The notes: a model not told the origin generated them from the letters alone. Counted from the first letter of the stretch, positions 45,296-54,003 are shown. The stretch: DNA of 64,000 nt from Sphingobacteriales bacterium 50-39 (GCA_001898505.1 MKTZ01000005.1:1-64000); one strand, 5' to 3'. Made by a program: numbers and translations.

Positions 45296-46005
45296 ACAAG
45301 GATGTCTTTAATGGTTTTTTGTTTTGGGGTCAATACGTCCAGCGGAAATTTTTGCCGCGTTTTAACCTGTTGCTGCCAAAGCTGAACGATGTTGCCCTGT
45401 ACCGGGGAATGTTCCCCTATCAGGTGGCTGAAATAGCTGCCCCAAAAATCGCGTTCCCACTGGGCCATAAAGTCTTCGAGGGAGTGTACTTGCTCCATGC
45501 CTGTGTCCACGGTGCCCATGCAAACCCTGTCATTTTCATAGAGGTTAAAAAATGGTGCGCGGAACAGCGGTGTTTTTGCAGATACCTTGCCTATTGTTTT
45601 TATCGCATAGAGGTACAGGTCATTTTTTGTCGCTTTCCAAATCAGCGGCGGCACATACGACTTGCCGGAGGGTATTTGCAGGCCCTCTTTAAATAACAGG
45701 TCTACTTCCTGTTCCCGCGTATGCCATACGGCAAAACCATCCCTTGACGGGTGGATGTACAAGACCTTCCCCGGCAGCAAACCTTCGCTTTTCAGGAAAT
45801 TGTTATTAAACCCGGTGGAAGTATTCAGGCTTTCGGCGAGTGATATTGTTTCATTGACTGACAAGGGGTGTGCATTAATGGGCCTGCCATTGGCGCCAAT
45901 ATCAAATGCTTCCACATAGGATTTGTCTCCCTTCGGCGACTGGTGAATAAGCAGTGCTTTCACGGGCGCATATACATCGTTAAAAAGGTGTGATATGTTT
46001 TTCAT
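45292..46005 (-). CDS. PRTRC system protein B
   Basis: A 237-residue soluble protein. It shows SYVEAFDIGANGRPINAHPLSV, VLYIHPSRDGFAVWHT, then PPLIWKATKNDLYLYA and APFFNLYENDRVCMGTV, the family layout of PRTRC protein B. Its molecular role is unknown. It overlaps the neighbouring ThiF gene by 4 bp and shares its last-base boundary with PRTRC F, a tightly coupled operon. Confidence 0.88.
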   Translation of the reverse strand: MKNISHLFNDVYAPVKALLIHQSPKGDKSYVEAFDIGANGRPINAHPLSVNETISLAESLNTSTGFNNNFLKSEGLLPGKVLYIHPSRDGFAVWHTREQEVDLLFKEGLQIPSGKSYVPPLIWKATKNDLYLYAIKTIGKVSAKTPLFRAPFFNLYENDRVCMGTVDTGMEQVHSLEDFMAQWERDFWGSYFSHLIGEHSPVQGNIVQLWQQQVKTRQKFPLDVLTPKQKTIKDILV

Positions 46006-46949
46006 TATAATTCGAATAAAATGTCTGCTAATAAGTGTAGGCTTTCAAAAAACTGTTCTTCAAAAAAGAGGTCGTGCTGTGCGCTGTCCGGGAGGCGGTC
46101 AAAGAATTGCACTGCAGAAGGCTCCTCAATGGCGGGCATCTCCTGGAAGCTGGTGTTCACGGATTCTATCAATTGGTCGAACACCATCCCTGCGCCGTCC
46201 CAGATAAAGGAGATATACTGGTCAGGGTAAATTCTTTCTTCTTCACCCGGCTCGATCAAGTTGCCGAATACATTGTCCATGATGCTGCGTTCCGGGAATT
46301 GCCTGTACAGGCTAAGGAGCTTCGTGCTGACTTCCAGTAGTTCTTTATCCTTCTTGCCGACAGCCCTGAAATTTTTGACACGGGCCTCAAACTGTTGCAG
46401 GTGGTAAGAGTGGCGGAGGCTTTTCAACAATTTTTTCCCATGGTAATCTTTCTGCCTGTAGGTTTCCCTTACTACAGCAAAATCCGCCTCGTCGTAATCC
46501 ATACTTCCGCTGTCATACCATTCATATATCATGTCATATTCACCCCCCACAAAACCATCGTTAAAGAAAGGTATGCCCGCCACCTGCAACAGGTAGGCGC
46601 ACACTGACAGCAGCAAATCCGCCTGCCTGCGTTTATGCCGTTTACCGAGTATGAAGACAAGCCTTTGTAAAGGAAGATAGAACAAGGTAGGACCGGTATC
46701 ATACGCTTTCACCGTTGCCACACAGGCTTTATGTGTTGCGTCATTCAGTATCACTACCTGCAGGCCGGTACGTTGTTGCATAAATGCTTTTTCCACTTTA
46801 TCAAATGACTGCTTTATGTTCATCGGGTAGGAAAGTTTGCTCGAACAGTCCCCTTTCAAGTGATAAAAAGCGACAAGGTTGCGGAGGGATTGGTAAAACG
46901 CTTTCTCCACCTGCGCAGGCACCCCAAGCAGTCCCACGTCTCTGCCCAT
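46005..46949 (-). CDS. PRTRC system protein F
   Basis: About 314 residues from ATG 46949. The frame is open to 47093, but the upstream part overlaps a coding-like small ORF at 46970-47146 with no intermediate start codon, so the shorter start is a compromise. FLNHRFTP, just before 46949, may belong to the protein if a rare start is used. Family features include EKAFYQSLRNLVAFYHLKGDCSSKL and FGNLIEPGEEERIYPDQYISFIWDG. Unknown molecular function; always found inside PRTRC cassettes. Confidence 0.8.
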   Translation of the reverse strand: MGRDVGLLGVPAQVEKAFYQSLRNLVAFYHLKGDCSSKLSYPMNIKQSFDKVEKAFMQQRTGLQVVILNDATHKACVATVKAYDTGPTLFYLPLQRLVFILGKRHKRRQADLLLSVCAYLLQVAGIPFFNDGFVGGEYDMIYEWYDSGSMDYDEADFAVVRETYRQKDYHGKKLLKSLRHSYHLQQFEARVKNFRAVGKKDKELLEVSTKLLSLYRQFPERSIMDNVFGNLIEPGEEERIYPDQYISFIWDGAGMVFDQLIESVNTSFQEMPAIEEPSAVQFFDRLPDSAQHDLFFEEQFFESLHLLADILFEL

Positions 46950-46969
46950 CACCGGCGTAAAGCGGTGGT

Positions 46970-47146
46970 TCAGAAAACCATTGGCAGGTGCGGGGCGGGT
47001 ACGCTTTGCTGCCTGTCTTTTCTTACGTCTGCGGCATTTGCCATTCTGTCCAGCGAGGCAGCAAAGGCTCCTATTGTCATGTGTAAATAACATACGTCTT
47101 CCGATTTTAAGTGTTTGACCTTTCTTATCTTGATTTTCTTCTTCAT
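46970..47146 (-). CDS. Small ORF between PRTRC C and PRTRC F
   Basis: A 58-residue frame (MKKKIKIRKVKHLKSEDVCY ... PMVF), absent from longer gene models. It starts 4 bp after PRTRC C ends, with AAAGGA as ribosome-binding site, and ends where PRTRC F is expected to begin. The lysine-rich start could bind nucleic acid. Small, unrecognised, but well placed in the operon. Confidence 0.55.
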   Translation of the reverse strand: MKKKIKIRKVKHLKSEDVCYLHMTIGAFAASLDRMANAADVRKDRQQSVPAPHLPMVF

Positions 47147-47150
47147 GATG

Positions 47151-47369
47151 TTATCCTTTCGTGCCTATGGTTGATACGAATTTGAATTGCAATTCATCGT
47201 TTATTATTTCAGGGCCATCTATTCTTGCAGTGGTAAGGATGGGATAAGTCTGCGCGTAAAAATTCAGCACTGCTTCCGGGCTGAAGCTGCCCGAGGGGTC
47301 TGTTAATTTTAAGTCCTGTCCTTTTTCCGTAAAAAGAAAAACCCTGTTCAATGTATTTACCCGTAACAT
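47151..47369 (-). CDS. PRTRC system protein C
   Basis: A 72-residue protein matching the family pattern RVFLFTEKGQDLKLTDPSGSFSPEAVLNFYAQTYPILTTA in segments, then GPEIINDELQFKFVSTIGTKG. The short beta-rich form and the glycine-containing C-terminus have been compared with ubiquitin-like partners of ThiF proteins; that link is inference. Second in the cassette order, 18 bp after PRTRC E. Confidence 0.9.
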   Translation of the reverse strand: MLRVNTLNRVFLFTEKGQDLKLTDPSGSFSPEAVLNFYAQTYPILTTARIDGPEIINDELQFKFVSTIGTKG

Positions 47370-47387
47370 GGCAAAGTATTTTAAATG

Positions 47388-47909
47388 TTAGCTGAATAAG
47401 TTGTTGTCTTTTTTATCAAGCAATTCCCACAAGTCCGTTCTTTTTTGTTCTATCTCGTCGGCATGGTCGGGATACTTGTCAGCTTTGGGCAGTGCCATCA
47501 AGGCTTCATTGTATTTTTCCTGCGTTTCCAGTTCTTCTACCTTCTCCATTTCTGTTTCGAACGTTACGGGCTTCGGTTGCTCGGGCTGTTTTTGCCTGTT
47601 GTTTTTAGCCTGCTCCTGCTTCGATTGCTTTTTAGCCTCTTCCAAGGACTTTTCATATTCACGCTCGTTTGTCAGCAGCGATACTGTTTTTTGCACGGGT
47701 GCCGAGATGGCTCGAAAAAATCCTTCATCCAGTTCCTGGGGTGTGCCTTCAAGGTTCATCGTTTGCATTACTTTCAATGCTTTTCCTTCTGCCGCAGGGT
47801 CGTATAACAACGCTGATATGATAAGGTTTCCATTATTTGGTATCATCGTGATGCGCCAGCCGTATTGATTGCTGAATGCCATTGCCTGTTGAAAAAAGTT
47901 TGCTTCCAT
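47388..47909 (-). CDS. PRTRC system protein E
   Basis: A 173-residue protein. The N-terminal domain (residues 1-70, GNLIISALLYDPAAEGKAL, then GTPQELDEGFFRAI) matches PRTRC protein E. A long charged, glutamine/lysine-rich region and an acidic helical end follow. Function unknown. It lies between the DUF932 gene and PRTRC C. Confidence 0.88.
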   Translation of the reverse strand: MEANFFQQAMAFSNQYGWRITMIPNNGNLIISALLYDPAAEGKALKVMQTMNLEGTPQELDEGFFRAISAPVQKTVSLLTNEREYEKSLEEAKKQSKQEQAKNNRQKQPEQPKPVTFETEMEKVEELETQEKYNEALMALPKADKYPDHADEIEQKRTDLWELLDKKDNNLFS

Positions 47910-47962
47910 GTTTGCGTAGTATTTTGAATGATAACAAAGGAGTAAGGGTTTAGGGGTTGTTG

Positions 47963-49000
47963 TTAATTCAGGATAAGCGCATCCTCACCGTATTTTGCGA
48001 ATGCTTCACAGAGGTCGAAAGCCGCCTGTGTTTTTTTCTGCGCGATACCACCGTAGATGACCGCATCAATTTTATCTTCGGCGTTCTTGTAATCCCGCAC
48101 ATTCTGGAAGTAACCGGTGACGGCGTTAAATGCGCCAAAGACCGTCCCCTTGGTGGTATCAAGCTGCTGTGTGTCGGAATAGGCATTGTACCCCAAAATC
48201 CCATACACCATGTTGCGGTATTTGCCGCTGGTGAGGCTTTCTTCTCCCTGCTGCAAATGCAACAGCGTTTCCTTGTCGGGGGCCATCGCCTGTTGTACCA
48301 GCTTATGCAGTTGTTTGTCGGTGATTTTAACTTTTGCCCAGTGGCTGTATGTCTGCTCAAATACAGGTGCAAGCGTGTTTACCATACCCATGACCTTATG
48401 TGCTTCTTTCAGTTGCTCCTGTAAGTTTGGCGTATGCCGTATCTTGACCACGTTGGAACAATTGGCCAGCGCAATATTCAGTGTATTGTTACAAACGATA
48501 CGGATAGGCGTGAATGCTACGGTAATACTGGACTTCCCATCGTGTGACAAGGTCAAGAACAGGTATTGCTCAATGAGGTCGTTGTTGCCCACCTTGATGT
48601 ATTTGGGTAGTTTGGCAGTGATAAAAATGCGTTCGCCCTTACCCAATGCGCCGGCGGTCTCGTATAAAATCCCTTCGCCTTTTGCAATCTCATCAAAGAA
48701 ACGAAAGGCATCCTCGTTTTGCAGTACCGTATAATCTGCTTTCAGTCCCGTACCCAATATCTGCTCTGTATCGCCACGGAAGGTATAAAAATCGGTATCC
48801 GATCTCTCGACCTTGCCAGATGGGAAAGTGTACGTGATGGGCTCCTTAATCACAGGGTAGTCCAGTTGTGATTTAACCAGTACTTCCCTGCTGCTCTCGT
48901 AAGTATCGGCGATATGCCCTCCGCCCCACCATGCTTTTTCTTTAACGGAGTAGAATGAGAATTTTCCAGTCAGTTCGTTGAAATTAATATTGTGTGACAT
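47963..49000 (-). CDS. DUF932 domain protein
   Basis: A 345-residue soluble protein of the phage/plasmid-related DUF932 family. Markers are AWWGGGHIADTYESSREVL, DFYTFRGDTEQILGTGLKADYTVLQN, IRIVCNNTLNIALANCSNVVKIRHTPN in segments, and the C-terminal AVTGYFQNVRDYKNAEDKID. Members are widespread on plasmids and next to PRTRC cassettes; the biochemical role is not established. Its leader TCAACAG resembles those of ssb and the RadC-like gene. Confidence 0.88.
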   Translation of the reverse strand: MSHNINFNELTGKFSFYSVKEKAWWGGGHIADTYESSREVLVKSQLDYPVIKEPITYTFPSGKVERSDTDFYTFRGDTEQILGTGLKADYTVLQNEDAFRFFDEIAKGEGILYETAGALGKGERIFITAKLPKYIKVGNNDLIEQYLFLTLSHDGKSSITVAFTPIRIVCNNTLNIALANCSNVVKIRHTPNLQEQLKEAHKVMGMVNTLAPVFEQTYSHWAKVKITDKQLHKLVQQAMAPDKETLLHLQQGEESLTSGKYRNMVYGILGYNAYSDTQQLDTTKGTVFGAFNAVTGYFQNVRDYKNAEDKIDAVIYGGIAQKKTQAAFDLCEAFAKYGEDALILN

Positions 49001-49055
49001 AATTTTCTTTTTTGCTGTTGATTAATAATTGCGCTGCAGATGCCTGGGTGGATGC

Positions 49056-49436
49056 TTAAAATGGGAGGTCATCTACGGGTCCCATGCTTGCCGCTGCGGG
49101 TTGCGCAGGTGCTTCTTCCTTTCGCCTGCCGCCGAGAAAACCTAAGAACTTTTCAACTTGGAAAATGATTACGCCTTTTGCTTCCCCGTTTTTGTCGATA
49201 TAAGCCCGTACATCCAGGTCGCCAAACAGGTAGAGACTTTCTCCTTTGCGGATAAATTCCCCGACACCGGCGTTTTTCCAGTAGGCGCACTCGATGTAGG
49301 TTGTTTTCTGTTTCCATTCACTGGTAGTTTTGTCCCGGTAGCCTCTGTTGATGGCAAGTGAGAAATTGACGACTTTCTTCCCTCCCTTTGTTTCGGTAAC
49401 TTTTGCTTTAGCCGTTACCCTTCCGCTGATTTCCAT
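49056..49436 (-). CDS. ssb: Single-stranded DNA-binding protein
   Basis: Start ATG 49436 gives 126 residues; the longer open frame to 49613 adds sequence without homology. The OB-fold is clear: MEISGRVTAKAKVTETKGGKKVVNFSLA in segments, YIECAYWKNAG, and KGESLYLFGDLDVRAY. The end, GPVDDLPF, is the SSB C-terminal tip that binds partner proteins. It protects single-stranded DNA in replication or transfer of the element. First gene of the minus-strand PRTRC run; long non-coding DNA lies upstream. Confidence 0.92.
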   Translation of the reverse strand: MEISGRVTAKAKVTETKGGKKVVNFSLAINRGYRDKTTSEWKQKTTYIECAYWKNAGVGEFIRKGESLYLFGDLDVRAYIDKNGEAKGVIIFQVEKFLGFLGGRRKEEAPAQPAAASMGPVDDLPF

Positions 49437-49904
49437 GACTGTTGATTTTTGATGATAAATTTTATTGTCGTGGCGGGCCAAGAACCCCGTGCCACATACC
49501 CATAGCAACCCGGCACTGAAAGCAGCCGCGGCTGGAGAACGACTAAGGAAAAAAAATACTACCCTGACAAAAATGCCCAACGACCTATGGGGGTGGAGAT
49601 TTTTTTTTCGCAACCCGCAGGGCCGCCGAGTGTAACGATGGCGGGTTGTTCGGAGGCTGCGGCTGCCAGTATTTTCGCGTAGTGGGTAGTTGGACGGCCT
49701 TTTTTAAAAGCGGGATTTGACGCGCTTTGCAGGGAAAACCACACCCCAAATAAGCGCTGTATAAGTATTGCTTGTTCGCTGTATTGTCAGGTAAGCGACC
49801 TGCCGGGGAGAATGGCAAGGCCATGACCTCTGCACAGGCTTTTGTGATCAGGGGGACAACGCTGTCGCCGATAAATTTCTTTACCTGACGGCGTGAAAGT
49901 CGTA
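49437..49904. other. Non-coding region upstream of ssb with inverted repeat
   Basis: No supported gene. CAACCCGC (49611-49618) and GCGGGTTG (49641-49648) form an 8-bp inverted repeat with a 22-bp spacer. The region should contain the promoter of the ssb-PRTRC operon. Confidence 0.45.
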
Positions 49905-50216
49905 TCAGTCACTTTTCTTACCGTCTTTCTGAAGGCGGCAGCGGACTTCGGCACTATAGTCATGGATAAGGTTGACGATGATCTTTTCATCGGCGGCGGT
50001 GGCTTTTTCATTGCCCTTCAGAAATGCGGCGATGCGATAGGCGTCGTCAAAAGTGAATTGGGCGGGATTCGCCACTAGTCCTTTGAATCGTTTGGGTGAG
50101 ATGCCGATCGTGAAGGAAAAGGGCTTCTTGTCCACTACGGCGAGTATTGCCCTAAACGTTGTGATCTCCCCACGGGTATAAAGTTCTCTTGCCTCAATGT
50201 CCCATTTTTTTGCCAT
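49905..50216 (-). CDS. Small XRE-like regulator, island paralogue family
   Basis: A 103-residue protein with TTFRAILAVVDKKPFSFTIGISPKRFKGLVANPAQFTFDDAYRIAAFLKG in segments. This core aligns in pattern with the products at 28850, 57321 and 58519. A DNA-binding role is inferred. It reads away from the small pseudogene-like region. Confidence 0.6.
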   Translation of the reverse strand: MAKKWDIEARELYTRGEITTFRAILAVVDKKPFSFTIGISPKRFKGLVANPAQFTFDDAYRIAAFLKGNEKATAADEKIIVNLIHDYSAEVRCRLQKDGKKSD

Positions 50217-50455
50217 TGTTCAAATTTGGCTCGTAGTTGTCTAAAATATTAATAAGTGAGACGAAAGAAATAGTGTAATACATAAAATAGGTATTTGGAT
50301 AGTTAAGATGAACAGGCGAGTGGTTGAAGGGCTAAATTTCTCCGTTGGACCCGCTGCAAATAAAATGGCGGTGCTGGGAAGCGCGGCAGTGTCAGTTGAG
50401 TACCGGTATGACGGTCAGTCGCTATTTTTCCTCCATGTTGTCTGCGCCGAGGTAA

Positions 50456-50684
50456 ATGCCGACCAACGTTTTTTTGCAAAAGCTCGTAAAAAGCCAAAAA
50501 CTGTTCGCGGTTTTGGAGGAGTTCACCGCAATGGCGGTTAAGCAGCCGACTTTTTAGCAGCTCTTAAAGAAAGGTGCGAAGAAGTGAAGCCAAATGATGT
50601 AGGAATAAAAAAAAGCCTGACGGCCGCGAAGATCTTTAGGTTCGATGAAGCAAATGAAGTACTCCACTTATTCGCCGTTTAGTC
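50456..50684 (+). pseudogene. Small gene broken by a frameshift at a T run
   Basis: Reading from ATG 50456 gives QKLVKSQKLFAVLEEFTAMAVKQPTF and a TAG stop at 50552-50554. A one-base shift at the ACTTTTTAG run joins it to a frame reading LAALKERCEEVKPNDVGIKKSL and ending at 50684. Both parts look coding and form one continuous helical protein of about 77 residues. A single T deletion would explain it. No family is recognised. Confidence 0.45.
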
Positions 50685-51563
50685 CATTCCGGGTTGTTGA
50701 TTCATTTCCCGCCAATCTTTTCGAAATGCAATACTTTCCAGTACAGTTTTTCGCCTTTCTTCTGGTAAACATTGAATACAGGTTGGGTACTGAAGCCCTT
50801 TGTAATATTGTTTACATTTAGGACATAGGTCCATTTTATTTATATCAAAGTGAAATGCACACTTTTTACAAGCAGTTATTGTATCGTCAAAAGAAAGGTA
50901 CTTAATGGTGTCGTTCAGATAAAGCAAAAATGCCTCTTTTGCAATCTTTTCAGCATCTTTATTTTTTGCCTGTTCTCTTTGGAACCAATATCTAATATTT
51001 GACAGGTTATGTTTGTTTCCCCATTCATCCTTTGATATAAAGCACTTATCCCGCACTTCCATTGCGTCTTTATTATCAAAAAAAATTGAAATAAGTTCAT
51101 CAACAGATCTATAGACCGGGTTATCAAATTCATGCCGGCATGCTGTGCAACGATATTGAGGGAGTTTTCTCACTCTTTTGTCAGGGTTACTATTGTTACA
51201 ATTTGGGCAGAAAGGGACGGGCACATAATCATATTTATTTAGGACGTAATTACTAAATTCATATTTATCCACTACGGGATTAGTGTTGATATGCTGATTT
51301 GCATATTCTCTTGTTATGTCCCTTAAATACTCGGAATATCTTATAGGATGAGAAAGATGCTGTAGCGTTAATGTATCATTGCTACCGCATATTTCACATT
51401 TGTCCTTAATAAATTGAGACCGCCTTTCATGCCAGTCTTTTGTATGCCAGGACCTTTGGCCTTCCTTAAAATCATTCCAAAATTGCGCTTGTGCGGCTTC
51501 TAAGCGAATTTCGCCATTGGCCAGTTTGTCCTTTAGCACTATGACTTCACTATATTTCACCAT
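50679..51563 (-). CDS. HNH-like zinc-rich protein, unknown
   Basis: A 294-residue protein with four CxxC-type knuckles: CEICGSNDTLTLQHLSHP (an HNH-like Cys-Cys...His start), CPNCNN, CTAC and CPKC, CIQC. The pattern fits a zinc-stabilised HNH nuclease or a multi-zinc nucleic-acid-binding protein. It is flanked by broken and duplicated genes, but this frame is intact. Confidence in the fold is moderate and in a nuclease role low. Confidence 0.55.
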   Translation of the reverse strand: MVKYSEVIVLKDKLANGEIRLEAAQAQFWNDFKEGQRSWHTKDWHERRSQFIKDKCEICGSNDTLTLQHLSHPIRYSEYLRDITREYANQHINTNPVVDKYEFSNYVLNKYDYVPVPFCPNCNNSNPDKRVRKLPQYRCTACRHEFDNPVYRSVDELISIFFDNKDAMEVRDKCFISKDEWGNKHNLSNIRYWFQREQAKNKDAEKIAKEAFLLYLNDTIKYLSFDDTITACKKCAFHFDINKMDLCPKCKQYYKGLQYPTCIQCLPEERRKTVLESIAFRKDWREMNQQPGMD

Positions 51564-51921
51564 ATTATTTTTGACTTATTATTTTACACCTTCTGTCTTT
51601 TAGGCTCGCTGCTGACATTTGCATGGCCGTATCATTATTGTGACAATACCACTAATTTAGCTTTATTTAGGTAATCCTAAAAGCAGCATTTTTATGGAAA
51701 AAAAAGAGCATTTTCATTCCTGTTTATGCCCAAACTGGCACAAACCTGTTAAATCGGGACAGTGGATCGCAGCCAGAAAATAATCTTACTGACAAATGAC
51801 GAATAACAAATAAAAACGAAATCAACAAATTCCCGGTAAGAAAGTCGCTGCTCCGTGAGATCGGCGATGAACGGAGCGTCGCAACAATGCTGCCCCGGTG
51901 TTCAAATGCCGGCCCCATACT
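51564..51921. other. Non-coding region with repeated 31-bp block
   Basis: No supported gene. Positions 51864-51894 (CGATGAACGGAGCGTC in the middle) reappear at 57920-57950, showing that this promoter-side sequence was duplicated together with the DUF6884 module. Confidence 0.5.
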
Positions 51922-52488
51922 ATGAAAGAAAACATAAGCCAATTACTTGACTCGGTAACAGATTACACCATCAAGGCGCTAACTGTGCTCAAGGAGAATG
52001 GGATCAAAAAGGAATTATACTTCCCACTGGATTGCGGGATGCTGGAAGATTTCAATTATGTGAATATTGAAACTGCACCCAGGTATGAAAAAATGTTCCG
52101 GGAATTAAGGGGAGCTAATGGGCCAGCGCTCTATTGGTTTGACTTACAACCAGGAACTGATACATCAGCGATTATCAAGGCGCTGGAAGCCTATAAGCTA
52201 ACGAGGCAGAAGAACACCCCGGCATTACGGCAAAAGATCAATTTTGACACGGCGACACTGTATGTCGGGAAAGTAAAGAAAGGGATCGCGGGAAGAATTG
52301 TCACCCATCTTGGGTTCTTTAAGGTTGTGCAGACACAGGGGCTCCAATTGTACCATTGGGCGAGGCCGTTGGCCTTATATCTCGGCCTTCATGTTATCGA
52401 ATTTAACCAAGGTATGGAAGACATACTCCCTATATTCGAACATGCGTTTGCGCGTGAACTTCAACCACTTATTGGAAAACATATATAA
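51922..52488 (+). CDS. GIY-YIG-like protein, coupled to DUF6884 gene
   Basis: Start ATG 51922 (an in-frame codon at 51898 is upstream) gives 188 residues. TATLYVGKVKKGIAGRIVTHL resembles the GIY-YIG nuclease core (YVGK, then Arg, then His). N-terminal sequence is helical. The stop at 52486-52488 is one base before the ATG of the DUF6884 gene, so the pair is translationally coupled. A nuclease role is inferred. Confidence 0.5.
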   Translation: MKENISQLLDSVTDYTIKALTVLKENGIKKELYFPLDCGMLEDFNYVNIETAPRYEKMFRELRGANGPALYWFDLQPGTDTSAIIKALEAYKLTRQKNTPALRQKINFDTATLYVGKVKKGIAGRIVTHLGFFKVVQTQGLQLYHWARPLALYLGLHVIEFNQGMEDILPIFEHAFARELQPLIGKHI

Positions 52489-52489
52489 T

Positions 52490-52957
52490 ATGGCAACGAT
52501 TGTACTTGTCTCCTGCGGATCAGCCAAAAAAAAGGAGCCTTCACCGGCGCGTGAACTCTATACCGGCAACCTATTCCGGGCCAGCTTTGCCTATGCCCAG
52601 GCCCTGAATGCAGATAAAATATTCATTTTGTCAGCCCTGCATGGGGCCGTAGATCCTGCAATGGAAATTGCCCCGTATAATGTCACCCTCAGCCCGGTAA
52701 GCAAAAAAATTAAGGCAAAGCAGCCTGGCCTCCGGGTGCTTACCGCAGCTGAAAAACTTGCCTGGGCTGTCAAAGTTACCCATCAACTTGCGATGATATC
52801 TAATATCGAGGAAGACCAGTTCATTTTCCTTGCAGGCAGTGCCTACATAAACCCGTTAAGGGGCCGGCTGGTAAATATATATGAGCCTTTGAAAGGCATA
52901 AATTTGTTCGATCGTGTAAGCTGGATTAAAATAAAGCTGGCGGAAATAGGGAGTTGA
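52490..52957 (+). CDS. DUF6884-like protein
   Basis: Starts ATG 52490. The 155-residue product begins TIVLVSCGSAKKK, then ARELYTGNLF, FILSALHGAVDP, IAPYNVTL, and FLAGSAYINPLRG. This layout fits the DUF6884 family of small phage- and island-associated proteins of unknown reaction (the Cys and His may be important). A decayed second copy lies at 58083-58374. Both are followed by a GC-rich repeat. Confidence 0.6.
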   Translation: MATIVLVSCGSAKKKEPSPARELYTGNLFRASFAYAQALNADKIFILSALHGAVDPAMEIAPYNVTLSPVSKKIKAKQPGLRVLTAAEKLAWAVKVTHQLAMISNIEEDQFIFLAGSAYINPLRGRLVNIYEPLKGINLFDRVSWIKIKLAEIGS

Positions 52958-52960
52958 ACA

Positions 52961-53100
52961 CAGGCCCCCGCTGTCGCCGGGCGGACGCCAGGCCGGAGGG
53001 ACGGAGACCGCAGCGGGAGAACGGTGTCAGCGGCAGGGGGCTTTACCGGCGCACGGGGTGGATGACGGGGAGGGGGCCCCGGCGCTGCCCGGTGTGCCGG
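52961..53100 (+). repeat. GC-rich non-coding element, copy A
   Basis: A G/C-dominated stretch directly after the DUF6884 stop. GCCCCCGCTG near its start can pair with CAGCGGCAGGGGGC in its middle. Shared words with copies B and C include GTGTCAGCGG and GGGG..GCCCC. No coding sense. Confidence 0.5.
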
Positions 53101-53418
53101 AATCCTGAACATACGGTATTGGGTTCCATTTTCCTTGCAATAGATTTGTAAGTCGTAGAAATTTTTTATTTTCATTTTTCTATTCGATCAGTCCTGACAG
53201 TGTTCCTTTCCAGCAATTATGGCGGCCTGAAAATGGCCACCATAAGTATATTCCAACTTATCATTTAAACTAGCTGAAACCAAGGATAAACAGTTATGTT
53301 TTGCCCACATTTGCCTAAAAGCGTTGTGGTAGTTTTTACATTACATAGCAGGGGTTAATGGCCATAAGCCTCGACCCCAGCCTATTATAGCCAACTATGA
53401 ACCGAAAAAATGCTACAT
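53101..53418. other. Non-coding region with a hairpin
   Basis: No gene supported. TATGGCGGCC and GGCCACCATA around 53218-53246 form a hairpin with one mismatch. The rest is AT-rich and may hold the promoter for 53419. Confidence 0.4.
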
Positions 53419-53823
53419 ATGGAGCTGGAATTAATTAGCCAGGAAGATGCTCTTAGAAAGGCATCGGAGATTAAGGAATTGGCTTTTGCCATTGCTGCTG
53501 CGAACGGGACCTTACCGGGTAATTGCGATGCGCCCGAATGCATCCAATATTGTACCTATGTAGCCCTTGCGACATCATTGGATTTGGGGCAACATTGTAT
53601 ATCCCTTAACGGGCAACCGGTAAAGGTGCAACTTGGCCGCAATTATTTCGGGATGCTTGCCTGCTTTAACCTTCACCGGGTAAGTATTGAGGAGGATGGT
53701 AGCCTCCGCCTGGAATATGTGAACGGTGCAGTGGAAAGGTATATTTATGTGGAAGAGATTGGCGCTTGGAAACTGGAAGGCAGGAATTTGCCTATAGTTG
53801 TCCCATCTTCCTCGGCTAATTGA
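53419..53823 (+). CDS. Hypothetical protein
   Basis: Start ATG 53419 (an in-frame start at 53410 is possible), 134 residues. A helical N-terminus (QEDALRKASEIKELAFAIAAANG) is followed by a beta-rich half (LRLEYVNGAVERYIYV). No family is recognised. Followed by GC-rich copy C. Confidence 0.5.
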   Translation: MELELISQEDALRKASEIKELAFAIAAANGTLPGNCDAPECIQYCTYVALATSLDLGQHCISLNGQPVKVQLGRNYFGMLACFNLHRVSIEEDGSLRLEYVNGAVERYIYVEEIGAWKLEGRNLPIVVPSSSAN

Positions 53824-53860
53824 TCAAAAGGCCCGAAGCAGGCTTATACGCATTATAGGC

Positions 53861-54003
53861 AGTCTCGGGCCGGGGGCCAGCCCATGGTGCAGCGACGGAT
53901 GGAGCGGAACGGAGGGTGCAGGCAACGGGCTGAGTCTGCGCCAGGGCTACCTGCCGCGGGAGGAGGTTGCGGGGAAGGGGCCCCGCTACTGCCTTCGGCG
54001 GCC
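53861..54003 (+). repeat. GC-rich non-coding element, copy C
   Basis: A GC-rich segment after the 53419 gene, most similar to copies A and B in its last 60 bases (GCGGGGAAGGGGCCCCGCT near the end). No coding sense. Confidence 0.45.

Noticed and set aside
50303-50497. Minus-strand frame of 64 codons
   Set aside because: Low-complexity basic composition and overlap with a better supported plus-strand remnant.
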